A stretch of DNA of 64,000 nucleotides from Caballeronia sordidicola (GCF_000729995.1 NZ_JNFG01000214.1:372001-436000); one strand, 5' to 3'; numbered from the stretch's first letter, positions 35,230 through 44,106 are shown. The notes: generated from the sequence alone by a model not told the origin. Program-made: numbers and translations.

Positions 35230-35964
35230 TCAGTGTGATCGAAGATCTGACAAAAAAGCCTTCGAACGCTCATGTCGTGGCGCCGTGAAAAACGCGTCCG
35301 GAGCGTTTTCTTCGAGAATAACGCCGTGGTCCATGAACCAGACGCGGTCGCTCACCTCGCGCGCAAATCCCATTTCATGGGTCACGCAAACCATGGTCAT
35401 GCCGTCTTTGGCAAGCGACTTCATGACGCTTAAGACTTCGCCGACCATCTCAGGATCCAACGCGCTTGTCGGCTCGTCAAACAGCATGACTGGCGGGTTC
35501 ATGGCGAGCGCTCGCGCAATCGCGACTCGTTGTTGCTGTCCGCCGGACAATTGCTGCGGATAGGAGTTTGCCTTGTGGGCGAGTCCGACCCGGTCGAGCA
35601 AAGCCACGGCCTGTTCTCGAGCTTCGCGTTTGCTCCGTCCCGATACGCGGACTGGTGCCAGGCAGACGTTCTCGGTCACAGACAAGTGCGGAAAGAGGTT
35701 GAACGACTGAAACACAAAGCCGATGCCACTGCGAAAGCCATTGATTCGCAGGCCGGGTGCATGAATATCCTGTCCGTTCACATGGATAACGCCGGACTTG
35801 ATCTCTTCGAGGCGATTCACGGTCCGAATGAGCGTGGATTTCCCCGAGCCGGATGGGCCACAGATGACGACGACCTCGCCTTTCTTCACTTCGGCCGTCA
35901 CGTCCGTGAGCGCCTGATATTCCCCGTACCACTTATTGACCATCGAGAACTGAATCATTTGCAA
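35230..35964 (-). CDS. Polar amino-acid ABC transporter ATP-binding protein (GlnQ-like)
   Basis: 244 residues. Walker A GPSGSGKS, Q-loop VFQSFNLFPHL, signature LSGGQQQR, Walker B VMLFDEPTSALDPE and H-loop VTHEMGFA are all present. It powers uptake together with the two permeases encoded directly upstream on the same strand (32-base overlap with the first). Last gene of a four-gene transporter operon. Confidence 0.96.
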   Translation of the reverse strand: MQMIQFSMVNKWYGEYQALTDVTAEVKKGEVVVICGPSGSGKSTLIRTVNRLEEIKSGVIHVNGQDIHAPGLRINGFRSGIGFVFQSFNLFPHLSVTENVCLAPVRVSGRSKREAREQAVALLDRVGLAHKANSYPQQLSGGQQQRVAIARALAMNPPVMLFDEPTSALDPEMVGEVLSVMKSLAKDGMTMVCVTHEMGFAREVSDRVWFMDHGVILEENAPDAFFTAPRHERSKAFLSDLRSH

Positions 35965-36670
35965 TGCTCCTGAGCTGCGTAATCTTCGGGGTTCGCTTGC
36001 GCGTGATGGTGCGCTCCAGGTGTTGAGCGCATTGTGTGAGCACGAAGCACACGAGAAAGTAAGTGATGGCCAAAATGAGAAAAACGGGAAATGGGCGCGT
36101 CAGCAAATTGTTGTTCACCTGGTTCGCCGAGAACGTCAACTCCTGCACGCTGATGACGTACCCAATAGATGTCTCCTTGATGATGGAGACGAATTGGCTG
36201 ATGATGCTTGGCACCATGTTGTAGAGCGCTTGCGGCATGATCACCCACAGCATCGTCTTCCAATATCCCATTCCCAACGCGCGCGATGCCTCGACCTGTC
36301 CTTTCGAAAGGGCCTGGATGCCTGCGCGAACGACCTCGGAGAGATAGGCCGACTCATAGACGATGAGCGTGCAGATGAGCGTTGTGAATGCAGTCACGCT
36401 ATGACCGACCAGGACGGGCACAAGGAAGTATCCCCAGAAAACGAACATCACCAGGGGAACGCCGCGCACGATGTAGACCAGTACGGTAGAACTCGCGTAG
36501 AGAAACCTGATGGGCGAGGTCCTGCATAGTGCGATTGCAATGCTGATGGGGAAAGACAGAACCAGGCCCATCACGGAAAGAATGAGCGTCAGGGCAAGGC
36601 CACCAAGCGGGCCTCTCGGATACTGTCCGACCAGCAGGAGCAACCAGTTGTCTTGGATGATGTCGAGCAT
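35933..36670 (-). CDS. Polar amino-acid ABC transporter permease
   Basis: 245 residues, HisMQ/GlnP family, with about five membrane segments and the coupling-loop motif EVVRAGIQALSKGQVEASRALG. It forms a heterodimeric channel with the permease at 36674-37372. The gene overlaps the ATPase gene and lies 3 bases from the other permease gene. Confidence 0.95.
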   Translation of the reverse strand: MLDIIQDNWLLLLVGQYPRGPLGGLALTLILSVMGLVLSFPISIAIALCRTSPIRFLYASSTVLVYIVRGVPLVMFVFWGYFLVPVLVGHSVTAFTTLICTLIVYESAYLSEVVRAGIQALSKGQVEASRALGMGYWKTMLWVIMPQALYNMVPSIISQFVSIIKETSIGYVISVQELTFSANQVNNNLLTRPFPVFLILAITYFLVCFVLTQCAQHLERTITRKRTPKITQLRSIANDSVLDGQ

Positions 36671-36673
36671 GGG

Positions 36674-37372
36674 TTACCTCGCCTGGTTCTGAATACGCTT
36701 TTCAACCAGGGCGCCCAGTCCCATCAGACCCAGGGACACGGCGAGATAGAACAATGTCGCAACGGCGTAAGCCTCGAACGTCCTGAACGTTTCGTTCTCG
36801 ATCTCACGAACGACGTACGTCATTTCCGCGGCGCCAATGGTCATCGCCAGGCTCGTGTTCTTGAACAGCAGGACGGTGTGGTTGATAAATGTGGGCAGCG
36901 CATTTCTAATGGCTTGTGGAAGCGTCACATAACGCATAGTGCCGAAAAAGCTAAGGCCCAGCGACCGTGCCGCCTCCTGTTGGCCGTGGTGCACCGACCT
37001 TAAACCGCTGCGGAGGTCTTCGGAGAAGTACGCCGACATGCATAAGCCGACCGCAATCGATGCAAAGATCAACTCCCCGTCGTGTGCATTGATCCAGGAC
37101 TGCGTGGCGTCCGGAAGGAGCGTCGGAACGCCAAAATACCAAAGCAGGATCTGCACGAGCATGGGAACGTTCTGGTGGTAGGCAACGAATGCAGCGACGG
37201 CTTTGGTTGCTACGGGAAAACCTGATGCACGCAGGACTGCGAGCACCACGCCCAGTCCCACGGCCAGAGTCCAGCTCGTTGCCGTCAGCTCGAAGGTCGT
37301 GATCGCGCCAGACACAAGCAGATGCGCAAAAGGTCCGGCAAAGATCGTGCTGAAATCAAGGCGTCCAAGCAT
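36674..37372 (-). CDS. Polar amino-acid ABC transporter permease
   Basis: 232 residues, same family, with the coupling motif SEDLRSGLRSVHHGQQEAARSLG-type loop (EDLRSGLRSVHHGQQEAA). Partner of the permease encoded next. Preceded by the binding-protein gene at 43 bases. Confidence 0.95.
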   Translation of the reverse strand: MLGRLDFSTIFAGPFAHLLVSGAITTFELTATSWTLAVGLGVVLAVLRASGFPVATKAVAAFVAYHQNVPMLVQILLWYFGVPTLLPDATQSWINAHDGELIFASIAVGLCMSAYFSEDLRSGLRSVHHGQQEAARSLGLSFFGTMRYVTLPQAIRNALPTFINHTVLLFKNTSLAMTIGAAEMTYVVREIENETFRTFEAYAVATLFYLAVSLGLMGLGALVEKRIQNQAR

Positions 37373-37415
37373 GCTTCACTCCTTCGTTCAGGTCGCACTG
37401 ACTACGCATATCCAG

Positions 37416-38243
37416 TTAGCCGGGAATGGGTGCAGTAGTGAAATCACGCTTCATCTTGAAGGACGAAGCGGTTCCCAGCCATTTGTCGAAAATTTTCTGC
37501 GACTCGCCGGACGCCTGCATCTTCACCAATGCGCTGTTGACCGCATCGGCTAGCGCGGGTTCGCCCTTCCTCATTCCGAGCCCCCAGTATTCGCGGCCGA
37601 CCGGTGGGTTCAGGATGGTGATCGTGCTGGCGTTGGCGCCCAGCTTGTCGATAAAGCGGTGCATGAGACTCTCCGACAGCACGTATCCGTCGACCTTCTT
37701 TTGAGCGAGGGCCATGAATGCGGAGGGCGCATCGTCATAGCTGACAATTTGTGCGGTGGGCAATGCGTGTTGCACCATGGGTATGTTGCTCGAACCCTTG
37801 ATCGTGCTGATCCGTTTTCCGGCCAGGTCGTTGAGCGTCTTGTTCGCGCTTCCAGTGGACGCAGCAATCACCTGGTTGCTGACAAAGTAAGTGTCCGAGA
37901 AAGTAATTTGTTGCGCGCGCTGCGGGTTGTACCCTAGGACAGCGGCAAGAATATCGACGCGCCCTTGCGTCAGCTCGGGAATGCGTGCGTCCAGCGACAG
38001 GACTTTCAGTTCAGGTTTAACGCCTAGTTCCTTCGCTACTCCCTTGCAGAAGTCGACGTCATAGCCGACTATTTCGCGGGTGTCGGGGTCTTGAAAGCCG
38101 AAGGGCGCGCCGTTGCTCAGAACCCCGCATACGAGCGTGCCATGCGCCTTGATGTCGGCAAGCTGGTCGGCGTTCGCCGCTTCCGCACCGGTCACGAGGG
38201 CGACAAGCGCGGCTACCGCGACGCATGTTTTGTATCGGTTCAC
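37416..38243 (-). CDS. Periplasmic amino-acid-binding protein of the ABC transporter
   Basis: 275 residues with signal peptide (CVAVAALVALVTGAEAANA) and type 2 solute-binding fold: GTLVCGVLSNGAPFGFQDP, GYDVDFCKGVAKELG, SLDARIPELTQGRVDIL. First gene of the transporter operon. The proximity of a class V PLP enzyme suggests an amino acid or amine acted on by that enzyme, but the ligand is not evident. Confidence 0.93.
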   Translation of the reverse strand: MNRYKTCVAVAALVALVTGAEAANADQLADIKAHGTLVCGVLSNGAPFGFQDPDTREIVGYDVDFCKGVAKELGVKPELKVLSLDARIPELTQGRVDILAAVLGYNPQRAQQITFSDTYFVSNQVIAASTGSANKTLNDLAGKRISTIKGSSNIPMVQHALPTAQIVSYDDAPSAFMALAQKKVDGYVLSESLMHRFIDKLGANASTITILNPPVGREYWGLGMRKGEPALADAVNSALVKMQASGESQKIFDKWLGTASSFKMKRDFTTAPIPG

Positions 38244-38377
38244 TAGAGTTCTCCAAAAGGACGAGAGTTAAGTCAGCGCATGGCTTCAGGGTTATTGCCT
38301 AGTGCCGTGCGACCCTGTTGGAAATCATTCTTTCACGCAGAAAATCCGTTAAAAAGTGATATTTTTAGATAGTGTTG

Positions 38378-38417
38378 CATCGCTTTTATTCATCAAGAGA
38401 CCGGAAATAAAGCGATG
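38378..38417. promoter_or_regulatory. Inverted repeat in the transporter / PLP-enzyme divergent promoter
   Basis: CATCGCTTT at 38378-38386 and AAAGCGATG at 38409-38417 are exact inverted copies 22 bases apart; a further ATCGCTTTT occurs near 38435. The region separates the binding-protein start (38243) and the PLP-enzyme start (38524) and is AT-rich. Likely a regulator site, perhaps for the LysR protein at 39940. Confidence 0.45.
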
Positions 38418-38523
38418 ATAAAACATCAAAAAAAATCGCTTTTCGTCTAGTTTTGCGGGACTTATCGTGGACCCGAAATGTCGCGAGAGTGTCTTGCGAA
38501 TGACGACGATAAAGGGATAGACG

Positions 38524-39822
38524 ATGGAAAGCGCCGAGGGGCAACTTTTCAGCGACGCGCTGATGCGCGTTGTCAGGGAGAGGTTTCACTATGTTGATTC
38601 GGACTTCACGGGGCGCAAACGGCTCTACTTTGACAACGCGGGCGGCTCCTATCGCTTGAAGAGGGCAGTCGAGCGATACGCCGAAGTCGACCTGATTCCG
38701 GATAATCCGGAGCGCATCCATGAAGTCGCCCGCGCGTTGCAGGCAATACAAAAGAAGGGGGCGGAAGATGCCCGCCTGATCCTGAACGCGACAGATGGAA
38801 CTATCTATGCCTCGTTGACCGCCTCGGGCGCCATGTTCCAGATGGTCCAGGCAATTGCGGGAGCCGTTCCGGGGACCAACATGGTGACGACGGTTTTGGA
38901 GCATCCGTCCTCGTACGATGCCATGGCCCTCTACGCGGGAGAGCTCGGCAAAGAGCTTCGTGTAGCGAAGAGCAACCGGGTTACAGGGGGCATCGACGTG
39001 GAGGAGGTGCTTGGCCTGATTGACTCTGAGACATGCCTGCTTAGCCTTATTTATGCCTCGAACATCACAGGCGCAAAAATAGACCTCGAGCGGATCGTGC
39101 GGGAAGCGAGAGCGATCAAACCGGATCTGTACATTGTTGTTGATGCCGTGCAGCACGCTCCCCACGGGTTGATCGATCTGAAAAAGACGCCCGTTGACGG
39201 TATCAATTTTGCACCCTACAAATTTTTTGGATGCAGAGGGTCGGGCATCACCTGGCTCTCTACGCGCGCAGCGAAATTGCCTCATCACAAGTTGGCCGCA
39301 AAACCGGAAGATTACTGGGACCTGGGCAGTTCGGCACCAGCGCAGTTCGCCGTCGTAACCGAGATAGTGGACTATGTATGTTGGCTCGGAGGTCAGTGTG
39401 TGGATTCGACCGATCGCAGGGCGCAATATGCGGCTGGCATGAAGGCTATCGGATTACACGAGCGGGCGCTGCTTTCAAGAATGCTCAACGGAAGCAGAGA
39501 AGTGTGCGGGCTTCGCGGTCTTCCGGGCGTCCAGGTGTTGCTGGATCACAGCGACCTGACTCGCCGTGACCTGATTCTCGCTATTGCATTCGTAGACCTT
39601 TCCGAGGTCGAGGTGGTCAGGGAATATGAGCGTCGGGGCGTGATTGTCTATGAGCGGGTTTCAACAAGCCTCTATTCGAAGCGTATGCTCGAATCGTTCG
39701 GGTTGACGGGGGCGGTCCGCATCTCACCCTTGCACTGCAATTCACCCGAAGACATTGATGCATTTCTCCAGGTGACTGCCGATATCGCTGAGAAGGCGGC
39801 TCTCAAACGCGTCAACGTGTAG
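38524..39822 (+). CDS. Class V PLP-dependent aminotransferase/desulfurase-like enzyme
   Basis: 432 residues. The fold-type I class V hallmarks are present: DNAGGSYRLKRAVERY at the start, LNATDGTIYASLTASGAMFQ, VVDAVQHAPHGLIDL (Asp and His of the PLP site) and NFAPYKFFGCRGSGITWLS with the presumed PLP Lys in PYKFFG. Relatives are cysteine desulfurases, isopenicillin-N epimerases and kynureninases; it lacks an obvious desulfurase Cys loop. Divergent from an amino-acid transporter and followed by a LysR gene, it probably transforms the imported amino acid or amine. Exact reaction unknown. Confidence 0.85.
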   Translation: MESAEGQLFSDALMRVVRERFHYVDSDFTGRKRLYFDNAGGSYRLKRAVERYAEVDLIPDNPERIHEVARALQAIQKKGAEDARLILNATDGTIYASLTASGAMFQMVQAIAGAVPGTNMVTTVLEHPSSYDAMALYAGELGKELRVAKSNRVTGGIDVEEVLGLIDSETCLLSLIYASNITGAKIDLERIVREARAIKPDLYIVVDAVQHAPHGLIDLKKTPVDGINFAPYKFFGCRGSGITWLSTRAAKLPHHKLAAKPEDYWDLGSSAPAQFAVVTEIVDYVCWLGGQCVDSTDRRAQYAAGMKAIGLHERALLSRMLNGSREVCGLRGLPGVQVLLDHSDLTRRDLILAIAFVDLSEVEVVREYERRGVIVYERVSTSLYSKRMLESFGLTGAVRISPLHCNSPEDIDAFLQVTADIAEKAALKRVNV

Positions 39823-39885
39823 CCTCGCGGTCCGTTTGCAGATCCGCTTAAACCGCCGGATCGCGAAGAGTGGACTGAGTCTGAA

Positions 39886-39917
39886 AAGAGATGTTATTGT
39901 CGCTGATAACATCTCTT
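39886..39917. promoter_or_regulatory. Perfect 12-bp inverted repeat before the LysR gene
   Basis: AAGAGATGTTAT at 39886-39897 and ATAACATCTCTT at 39906-39917, spacer of 8. It lies 22 bases before the LysR start at 39940 and 64 after the PLP-enzyme stop, with no T run behind it, so an operator (possibly autoregulatory) is more likely than a terminator. Confidence 0.55.
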
Positions 39918-39939
39918 CTGCACCTACACTCGGACCGAC

Positions 39940-40860
39940 ATGCTTACTTTCAAACAGATGGAAGCGTTGTACTGGATCGTCCAGTTGGGGTCCTTCGAGG
40001 CAGCTGCCGGGAAACTGAACACGAGCCAGTCGGCGATATCGAAACGGATACACGAACTTGAGTCAACATTCGACTTCCTTGTATTTGACCGCACGTCGCG
40101 TGCTGCCCGGCTCACTGAAAAGGGCAGTGAGCTGTTCGAGTATGCGAAGGAGCTGCTGGAGCGGCGGGACGAAATTGTTGAGCGGGTAAGCGCCAAGGAA
40201 ATGCTCGTCCGGCGCGTCCGGATCGGCGTTACCGAATTGACGGCGCTTACGTGGTTACCGCGGTTGATATCTGTTATTAAGGAAACCTATCCAAAGGTCA
40301 TTGTGGAGGCTGAGGTTGAGTTGAGCGCCACGCTGAGAGACCGGCTCGCAACCGATACCGTAGACCTGATCGTTGTTCCACAGGCTGCAGCGAGCGAGCG
40401 CTTTACCAGCATCCCGGTCGGCACCGTGGAGAATGCATGGATGTGTTCTCCCTCGCTTCATTCGGGCAAAGCGACGATACCTATCGTGGACATTGCCCAG
40501 CTTCCCTTGCTTCTGCAAGGCAACCTCTCAGGGACCGGGCTGACTTACTCCCAGTTTTTATCCGAGAACGGAGTGAGCACGGCGAAAATCCTGGTGGCAA
40601 ATAATCTGGTCGCTCAGATTGGGCTGACAGTCTCAGGAATGGGCGTGAGCTACCTTCCGAAGACCTGTCTTAACTATATGGTCACGGCGGGTATCCTGAA
40701 GATTATCAAAACGAAGCCCGCTCTTCCGCCGGTCCATTACGTGGCGCTCCACCGAGCAGAGCACGCTTATTCGCTTAGCAATCAGGTCGCGCAACTTGCG
40801 CAGAAGTGCTGCGATTTCAATGCGAATCTGCTGGATCCGCGGGCGCTGTCACCTGTCTAG
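39940..40860 (+). CDS. LysR-family transcriptional regulator
   Basis: 306 residues. HTH region YWIVQLGSFEAAAGKLNTSQ then SAISKRIHELEST, and an effector domain of usual size. It is on the same strand as the PLP enzyme, 117 bases downstream, with a perfect inverted repeat in between. Probable regulator of the PLP enzyme and the divergent transporter. Confidence 0.9.
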   Translation: MLTFKQMEALYWIVQLGSFEAAAGKLNTSQSAISKRIHELESTFDFLVFDRTSRAARLTEKGSELFEYAKELLERRDEIVERVSAKEMLVRRVRIGVTELTALTWLPRLISVIKETYPKVIVEAEVELSATLRDRLATDTVDLIVVPQAAASERFTSIPVGTVENAWMCSPSLHSGKATIPIVDIAQLPLLLQGNLSGTGLTYSQFLSENGVSTAKILVANNLVAQIGLTVSGMGVSYLPKTCLNYMVTAGILKIIKTKPALPPVHYVALHRAEHAYSLSNQVAQLAQKCCDFNANLLDPRALSPV

Positions 40861-40906
40861 GCTAGCATGCATAGGGGGCGACCCGTGCTTCCGTTGGCAC
40901 GGCGTC

Positions 40907-41161
40907 TCATAGAGTGGGCGTTGGGGCGTAGCTTTCTGCAAGCCGTGTCCGCCAAGTATTTAGACGCTTTGTTCCGAACTTGTCGACCAACAAGCCCATT
41001 GAAATTAAAGCGAGGAAATACAGCCACAAGAATGAGGAGGACAGATGGACGAGCATGACCGGCGCGAAGGAGAACTCCTTGCTGATTTGAGACGATGCAA
41101 TGGACAGGGCAACACGCTCTACGTAATTGATAACCGTGAACGAAAACCGGGAAAGGTAAAT
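40907..41161 (-). pseudogene. MFS transporter N-terminal fragment
   Basis: Minus-strand frame with no start codon: FTVINYVERVALSIASSQIS, then EFSFAPVMLVHLSSFLWLYF, and GLLVDKFGTKRL, then unrelated residues and a stop. This is the first two membrane segments and loop 2-3 motif of an anion/phthalate-type MFS carrier. It lies just downstream of the flavin reductase gene on the same strand, so the two were probably one operon. Nothing else recognisable lies in 40861-41242. Confidence 0.6.
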
Positions 41162-41242
41162 TCAGTATCTACGATGCATTGCATTGTCTCCATAAGTTAT
41201 TTTGTGGGGGCGGCCGTCAGCTCGCTTTTCGGTTCCATTGGC

Positions 41243-41857
41243 TTACGTCTTCGCAACACCAACCTGGGGCATCGGAAAAACGTTGTCCACTGAGGTGAAG
41301 TCAAGATAGCCCATGCGTGCCAGCGGCCTGATCGACTCAATATCGACGAGTCCATCCTTTAGCGCCCAATCTGCGATATGGATGCCAACGACATCACCAA
41401 ACACAATGCTATTGTTTTCTGCGCCCGGCAAGTTGATGATGAACGAAACGCGGCATTCGAACTGCACTGGTGACCGCTCGACGCGCGGCGGCTTCACCAT
41501 GCGCGAAGGCAACGTCGCTAACCCGGTTGCGTCAAACTCATTGACGCCGCGGTCGAAGAATGTCGATGAATCATTGCATTGGTCACGCAATTCCCAAGTT
41601 GCCATGTTGTAGACGAACTCGCCCGTCGCTCGCGCATTGACCACCGTGTCTTTCAGGCCACCGTCGCGGTGGGCTCCATTCGCGCTAAACATGACCGCCG
41701 GCGGGTCGTAGCGGACGAGGTTGAACATGCTGTACGGGGCGAGATTGGGCTTGCCGTCAACATCTAGTGTCGAGATCCAGCCAATAGGCCGCGGCACGAC
41801 ACATGAAACCAACGGATTGCGAGGTAGGCCGTGTCCATCTTCAGGTTTGTAGAACAT
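41243..41857 (-). CDS. Flavin reductase-like FMN-binding protein
   Basis: 204 residues of the split-barrel flavin reductase family: VSCVVPRPIGWISTLDVDG, NLAPYSMFNLVRYDPPAVMF, TGEFVYNMATWEL and VERSPVQFECRVS. Members supply reduced FMN or act on small aromatic-acid derivatives. It is paralogous to the protein at 62702-63346, which sits inside the anthranilate dioxygenase region, so both may serve aromatic catabolism. Downstream MFS partner is truncated. Confidence 0.88.
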   Translation of the reverse strand: MFYKPEDGHGLPRNPLVSCVVPRPIGWISTLDVDGKPNLAPYSMFNLVRYDPPAVMFSANGAHRDGGLKDTVVNARATGEFVYNMATWELRDQCNDSSTFFDRGVNEFDATGLATLPSRMVKPPRVERSPVQFECRVSFIINLPGAENNSIVFGDVVGIHIADWALKDGLVDIESIRPLARMGYLDFTSVDNVFPMPQVGVAKT

Positions 41858-42063
41858 TTGAATTTCCTAGGGTCAAAGTGCGCAACCCAACTGGCGGCAC
41901 GATCAGCATGAACAAACTCACCAATAATGGAGGGCAAAAGGGAAACTGAAAGTACAGGCGTGTACTGCGGTCGCGCGTGAAAGGACTGGATTCAATATGG
42001 GCGATAGGATAGGGGTTTTAAATTCAGGATCGTCGGGGGAATCTGTGGGTGAAATCGATGGAT

Positions 42064-42486
42064 TCAGGCGGCGTTGAGGAAACGACATAGCTTTCGGCAG
42101 GTGGCATCGAAGAGGCCTTGCTCGCGCTCAGAGTGGTCATCCAGGAGCGGGCCACCGTCTTGCTCGTCGATATACCGTAACAGTATCGAGCGGGCGTCCA
42201 GCTTCCTGAGTTCGCGGTAAAGCTGCCGCTCTTCAACGAGACGACCACCGAGCATCCAGATGAAGTCCCGATGCTGGTGCAGGGTTTTTCGGCTGTAACC
42301 GCTGTCCAGAAGATGCAGGAGATACGGTGTGAATATCTTGACGAGATCCTGTCCGAACGGAATGTCCTGTTGCTCAAAGCTCCAGGACTTGGGCCAGTTT
42401 TGCAGGTCGGGAACGAGTCGTTCAAGATCGCTTGATTCGGGTGTGACAATGGCGGTATTACCGACGATTTTTCGCTTGCTAGCCAT
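42064..42486 (-). CDS. Accessory protein of the ISL3-type element, unknown function
   Basis: 140 residues from ATG 42486 (an in-frame ATG lies at 42507). It reads LVKIFTPYLLHLLDSGYSRK, TLHQHRDFIWMLGGRLVEER, then a charged C-terminus. The middle resembles the helical N-terminal (core-binding) domain of tyrosine recombinases, but there is no catalytic domain. It starts divergently from the transposase with the two start codons overlapping on CATG at 42484-42487. It lies inside the inverted ends, so it belongs to the element. Confidence 0.6.
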   Translation of the reverse strand: MASKRKIVGNTAIVTPESSDLERLVPDLQNWPKSWSFEQQDIPFGQDLVKIFTPYLLHLLDSGYSRKTLHQHRDFIWMLGGRLVEERQLYRELRKLDARSILLRYIDEQDGGPLLDDHSEREQGLFDATCRKLCRFLNAA

Positions 42487-43732
42487 GCTTTTGACCCGCT
42501 TGCTCAATTCCTGTCATCATTTCCCCGGTTTCGTTTATGAAGGGGCGCGGCTGTGCGAAAGGACGCAGACCATTGAGATTGACGTGCGCCCACGTAAGGG
42601 ATCCAAACCAGTTTGTTCGTGCTGCAACGAGCGCGCAAGCGGCTACGATACGCTCGGAGAACGTCGCTTCGAGTTCATCCCGATCTGGGGTTTTGCCGTC
42701 ATTCTGCTGTATTCGATGCGTCGTGTCGATTGCCGTCAGTGCGGCGTAAAGGTTGAGACAGTACCGTGCGCCATCGGCAAGCATACGTTGACCAAGGCAT
42801 ACATGCTTTTTCTGGCCCAGTGGGCTCGTAAGCTGTCGTGGAAAGAAACCGCGCTGAGTTTCAGGACCAGCTGGGAGAAGGTCTTCAATGCCGTGGAATG
42901 GGTCGTCGACTGGGGGCTGAACCATCGTGAGCTCGGGACGATTCGCGCTTTCGGCGTCGACGAGATCCAGTATGGCCGAGGGCACCAGTACCTCACGCTC
43001 GTCTACCAGATCGAGGCCGGCTGCACGCGACTGCTCTGGGTCGGACAGGAACGTACTAAGGAAAGCTTCGCGAAGTTCTTTGCCATGATCGGCAAGCCGC
43101 TGTGCGAGAAGGTCGAATTCGTGTGTTCCGACATGTGGAAGCCCTATCTCGAAATGATAGCGCGTCATTGCCCGAACGCCCTGAACATCCTCGACCGTTT
43201 CCACATCGTTGCCAAGATGAACAAAGCGATCGATGAGGTGCGAGCCGATGAGGCCAGGCGCATGTCGCGTGATGGCTATGAGCCTGTTCTCAAAAAATCC
43301 CGCTGGTGCCTGCTTGCGCGACGCGAGAACCTTACTGGCAAACAACGTGTTCGCCTGCGTGACCTACTCCAGTACAACTTACGTAGCGTACGTGCCTATC
43401 TGCTCAAAGAAGAATTCCAGCAACTCTGGGACTACATCTCTCCTGTCTGGGCGGGCAAGTTCCTCGACCAGTGGTGCAAGCAGGTGATGCGCTCACGCAT
43501 CGAGCCGATGAAGAAGTTTGCCCGGACCGTGCGCTCGCACCGGGAGCTGATCCTCAACTACTTCCGTGCCAGAAAGCAGTTCTCCAGCGGCGTTATCGAG
43601 GGGCTGAACAACAAGGCCAAAGTCACTATGAGAAAAGCGTACGGCTTCCGAACCTTCCGAGCCACAGAAATCGCGCTCTATCATGCACTTGGCAAGCTTC
43701 CCGAGCCTCCATCCACCCACACTTTTTACTGA
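42485..43732 (+). CDS. ISL3-family transposase
   Basis: 415 residues from ATG 42485. N-terminal zinc finger (CSCCNERASGYDTLGERRF, CRQCGVKVETVPC), then DDE core: Asp in AFGVDEIQYGRGHQYLTLV, Asp in VCSDMWKPYLEMI, ILDRFHIVAKMNKAIDEVR, and Glu in SSGVIEGLNNKAK. All frames are intact. The upstream in-frame extension to 42329 overlaps the divergent accessory gene and is not expected to be translated. Confidence 0.93.
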   Translation: MLLTRLLNSCHHFPGFVYEGARLCERTQTIEIDVRPRKGSKPVCSCCNERASGYDTLGERRFEFIPIWGFAVILLYSMRRVDCRQCGVKVETVPCAIGKHTLTKAYMLFLAQWARKLSWKETALSFRTSWEKVFNAVEWVVDWGLNHRELGTIRAFGVDEIQYGRGHQYLTLVYQIEAGCTRLLWVGQERTKESFAKFFAMIGKPLCEKVEFVCSDMWKPYLEMIARHCPNALNILDRFHIVAKMNKAIDEVRADEARRMSRDGYEPVLKKSRWCLLARRENLTGKQRVRLRDLLQYNLRSVRAYLLKEEFQQLWDYISPVWAGKFLDQWCKQVMRSRIEPMKKFARTVRSHRELILNYFRARKQFSSGVIEGLNNKAKVTMRKAYGFRTFRATEIALYHALGKLPEPPSTHTFY

Positions 43733-43823
43733 CGAACCTAAATTCATTACATTATTTCTCTCGTTGTTTGTCTTTTGCATAGTGGGTCTTGATCGAACAA
43801 CGATACGATAAGGCAGCGCCCTT

Positions 43824-44033
43824 TCAGTGTTTTCGCGCGAAGCATGCTTCAGCGGCTTCAGAGGGCGTCAGCTTGGCGTGGAAGTAGCCTTGAAGACGCT
43901 CCACGGTTGCGGCGTCGGCGTGGTAGGGCGATCGGATAAAGTCCGCTGCGATGGCTGCGTCGTACCAAGCACATGTCCACGCGTCTAGATCTCGCTCGTA
44001 CTCGCGCGGTAGCTGATTCGATTCTTCCAACAT
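43824..44033 (-). CDS. Small conserved protein, intact-module copy
   Basis: 69 residues from ATG 44033 with GGGAG upstream. The near match to the protein at 4596-4805 covers the whole length, including the start context and the ending EAAEACFARKH. No signal peptide or membrane segment. Paired with the gene at 44107-44352 on the same strand, 73 bases apart. Function unknown. Confidence 0.65.
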   Translation of the reverse strand: MLEESNQLPREYERDLDAWTCAWYDAAIAADFIRSPYHADAATVERLQGYFHAKLTPSEAAEACFARKH

Positions 44034-44106
44034 AGCAAACTCCCTCTCGGTCGTAGACGCGACTGGCGCTCGGTCTGGTCCGTAGATATCGCTATCGCGC
44101 CGCACT

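Larger units (their letters stand above)
42019..43746 (+). mobile_element. ISL3-family insertion sequence
   Basis: The transposase and a divergent accessory gene lie between imperfect inverted ends: left 42019-42051 and right 43714-43746, which share TTCAGG/TTTAGG, TCGTC and TGTGGGTG in the same order. The exact outer boundary and target duplication could not be fixed by eye. Confidence 0.7.

Noticed and set aside
38386..39426. 346-residue minus-strand open frame
   Set aside because: It lies antisense to the PLP enzyme gene, has no family motifs and an Arg/Cys-rich composition typical of a shadow frame.
42479..43345. 288-residue minus-strand open frame
   Set aside because: Antisense to the ISL3 transposase; no motifs.
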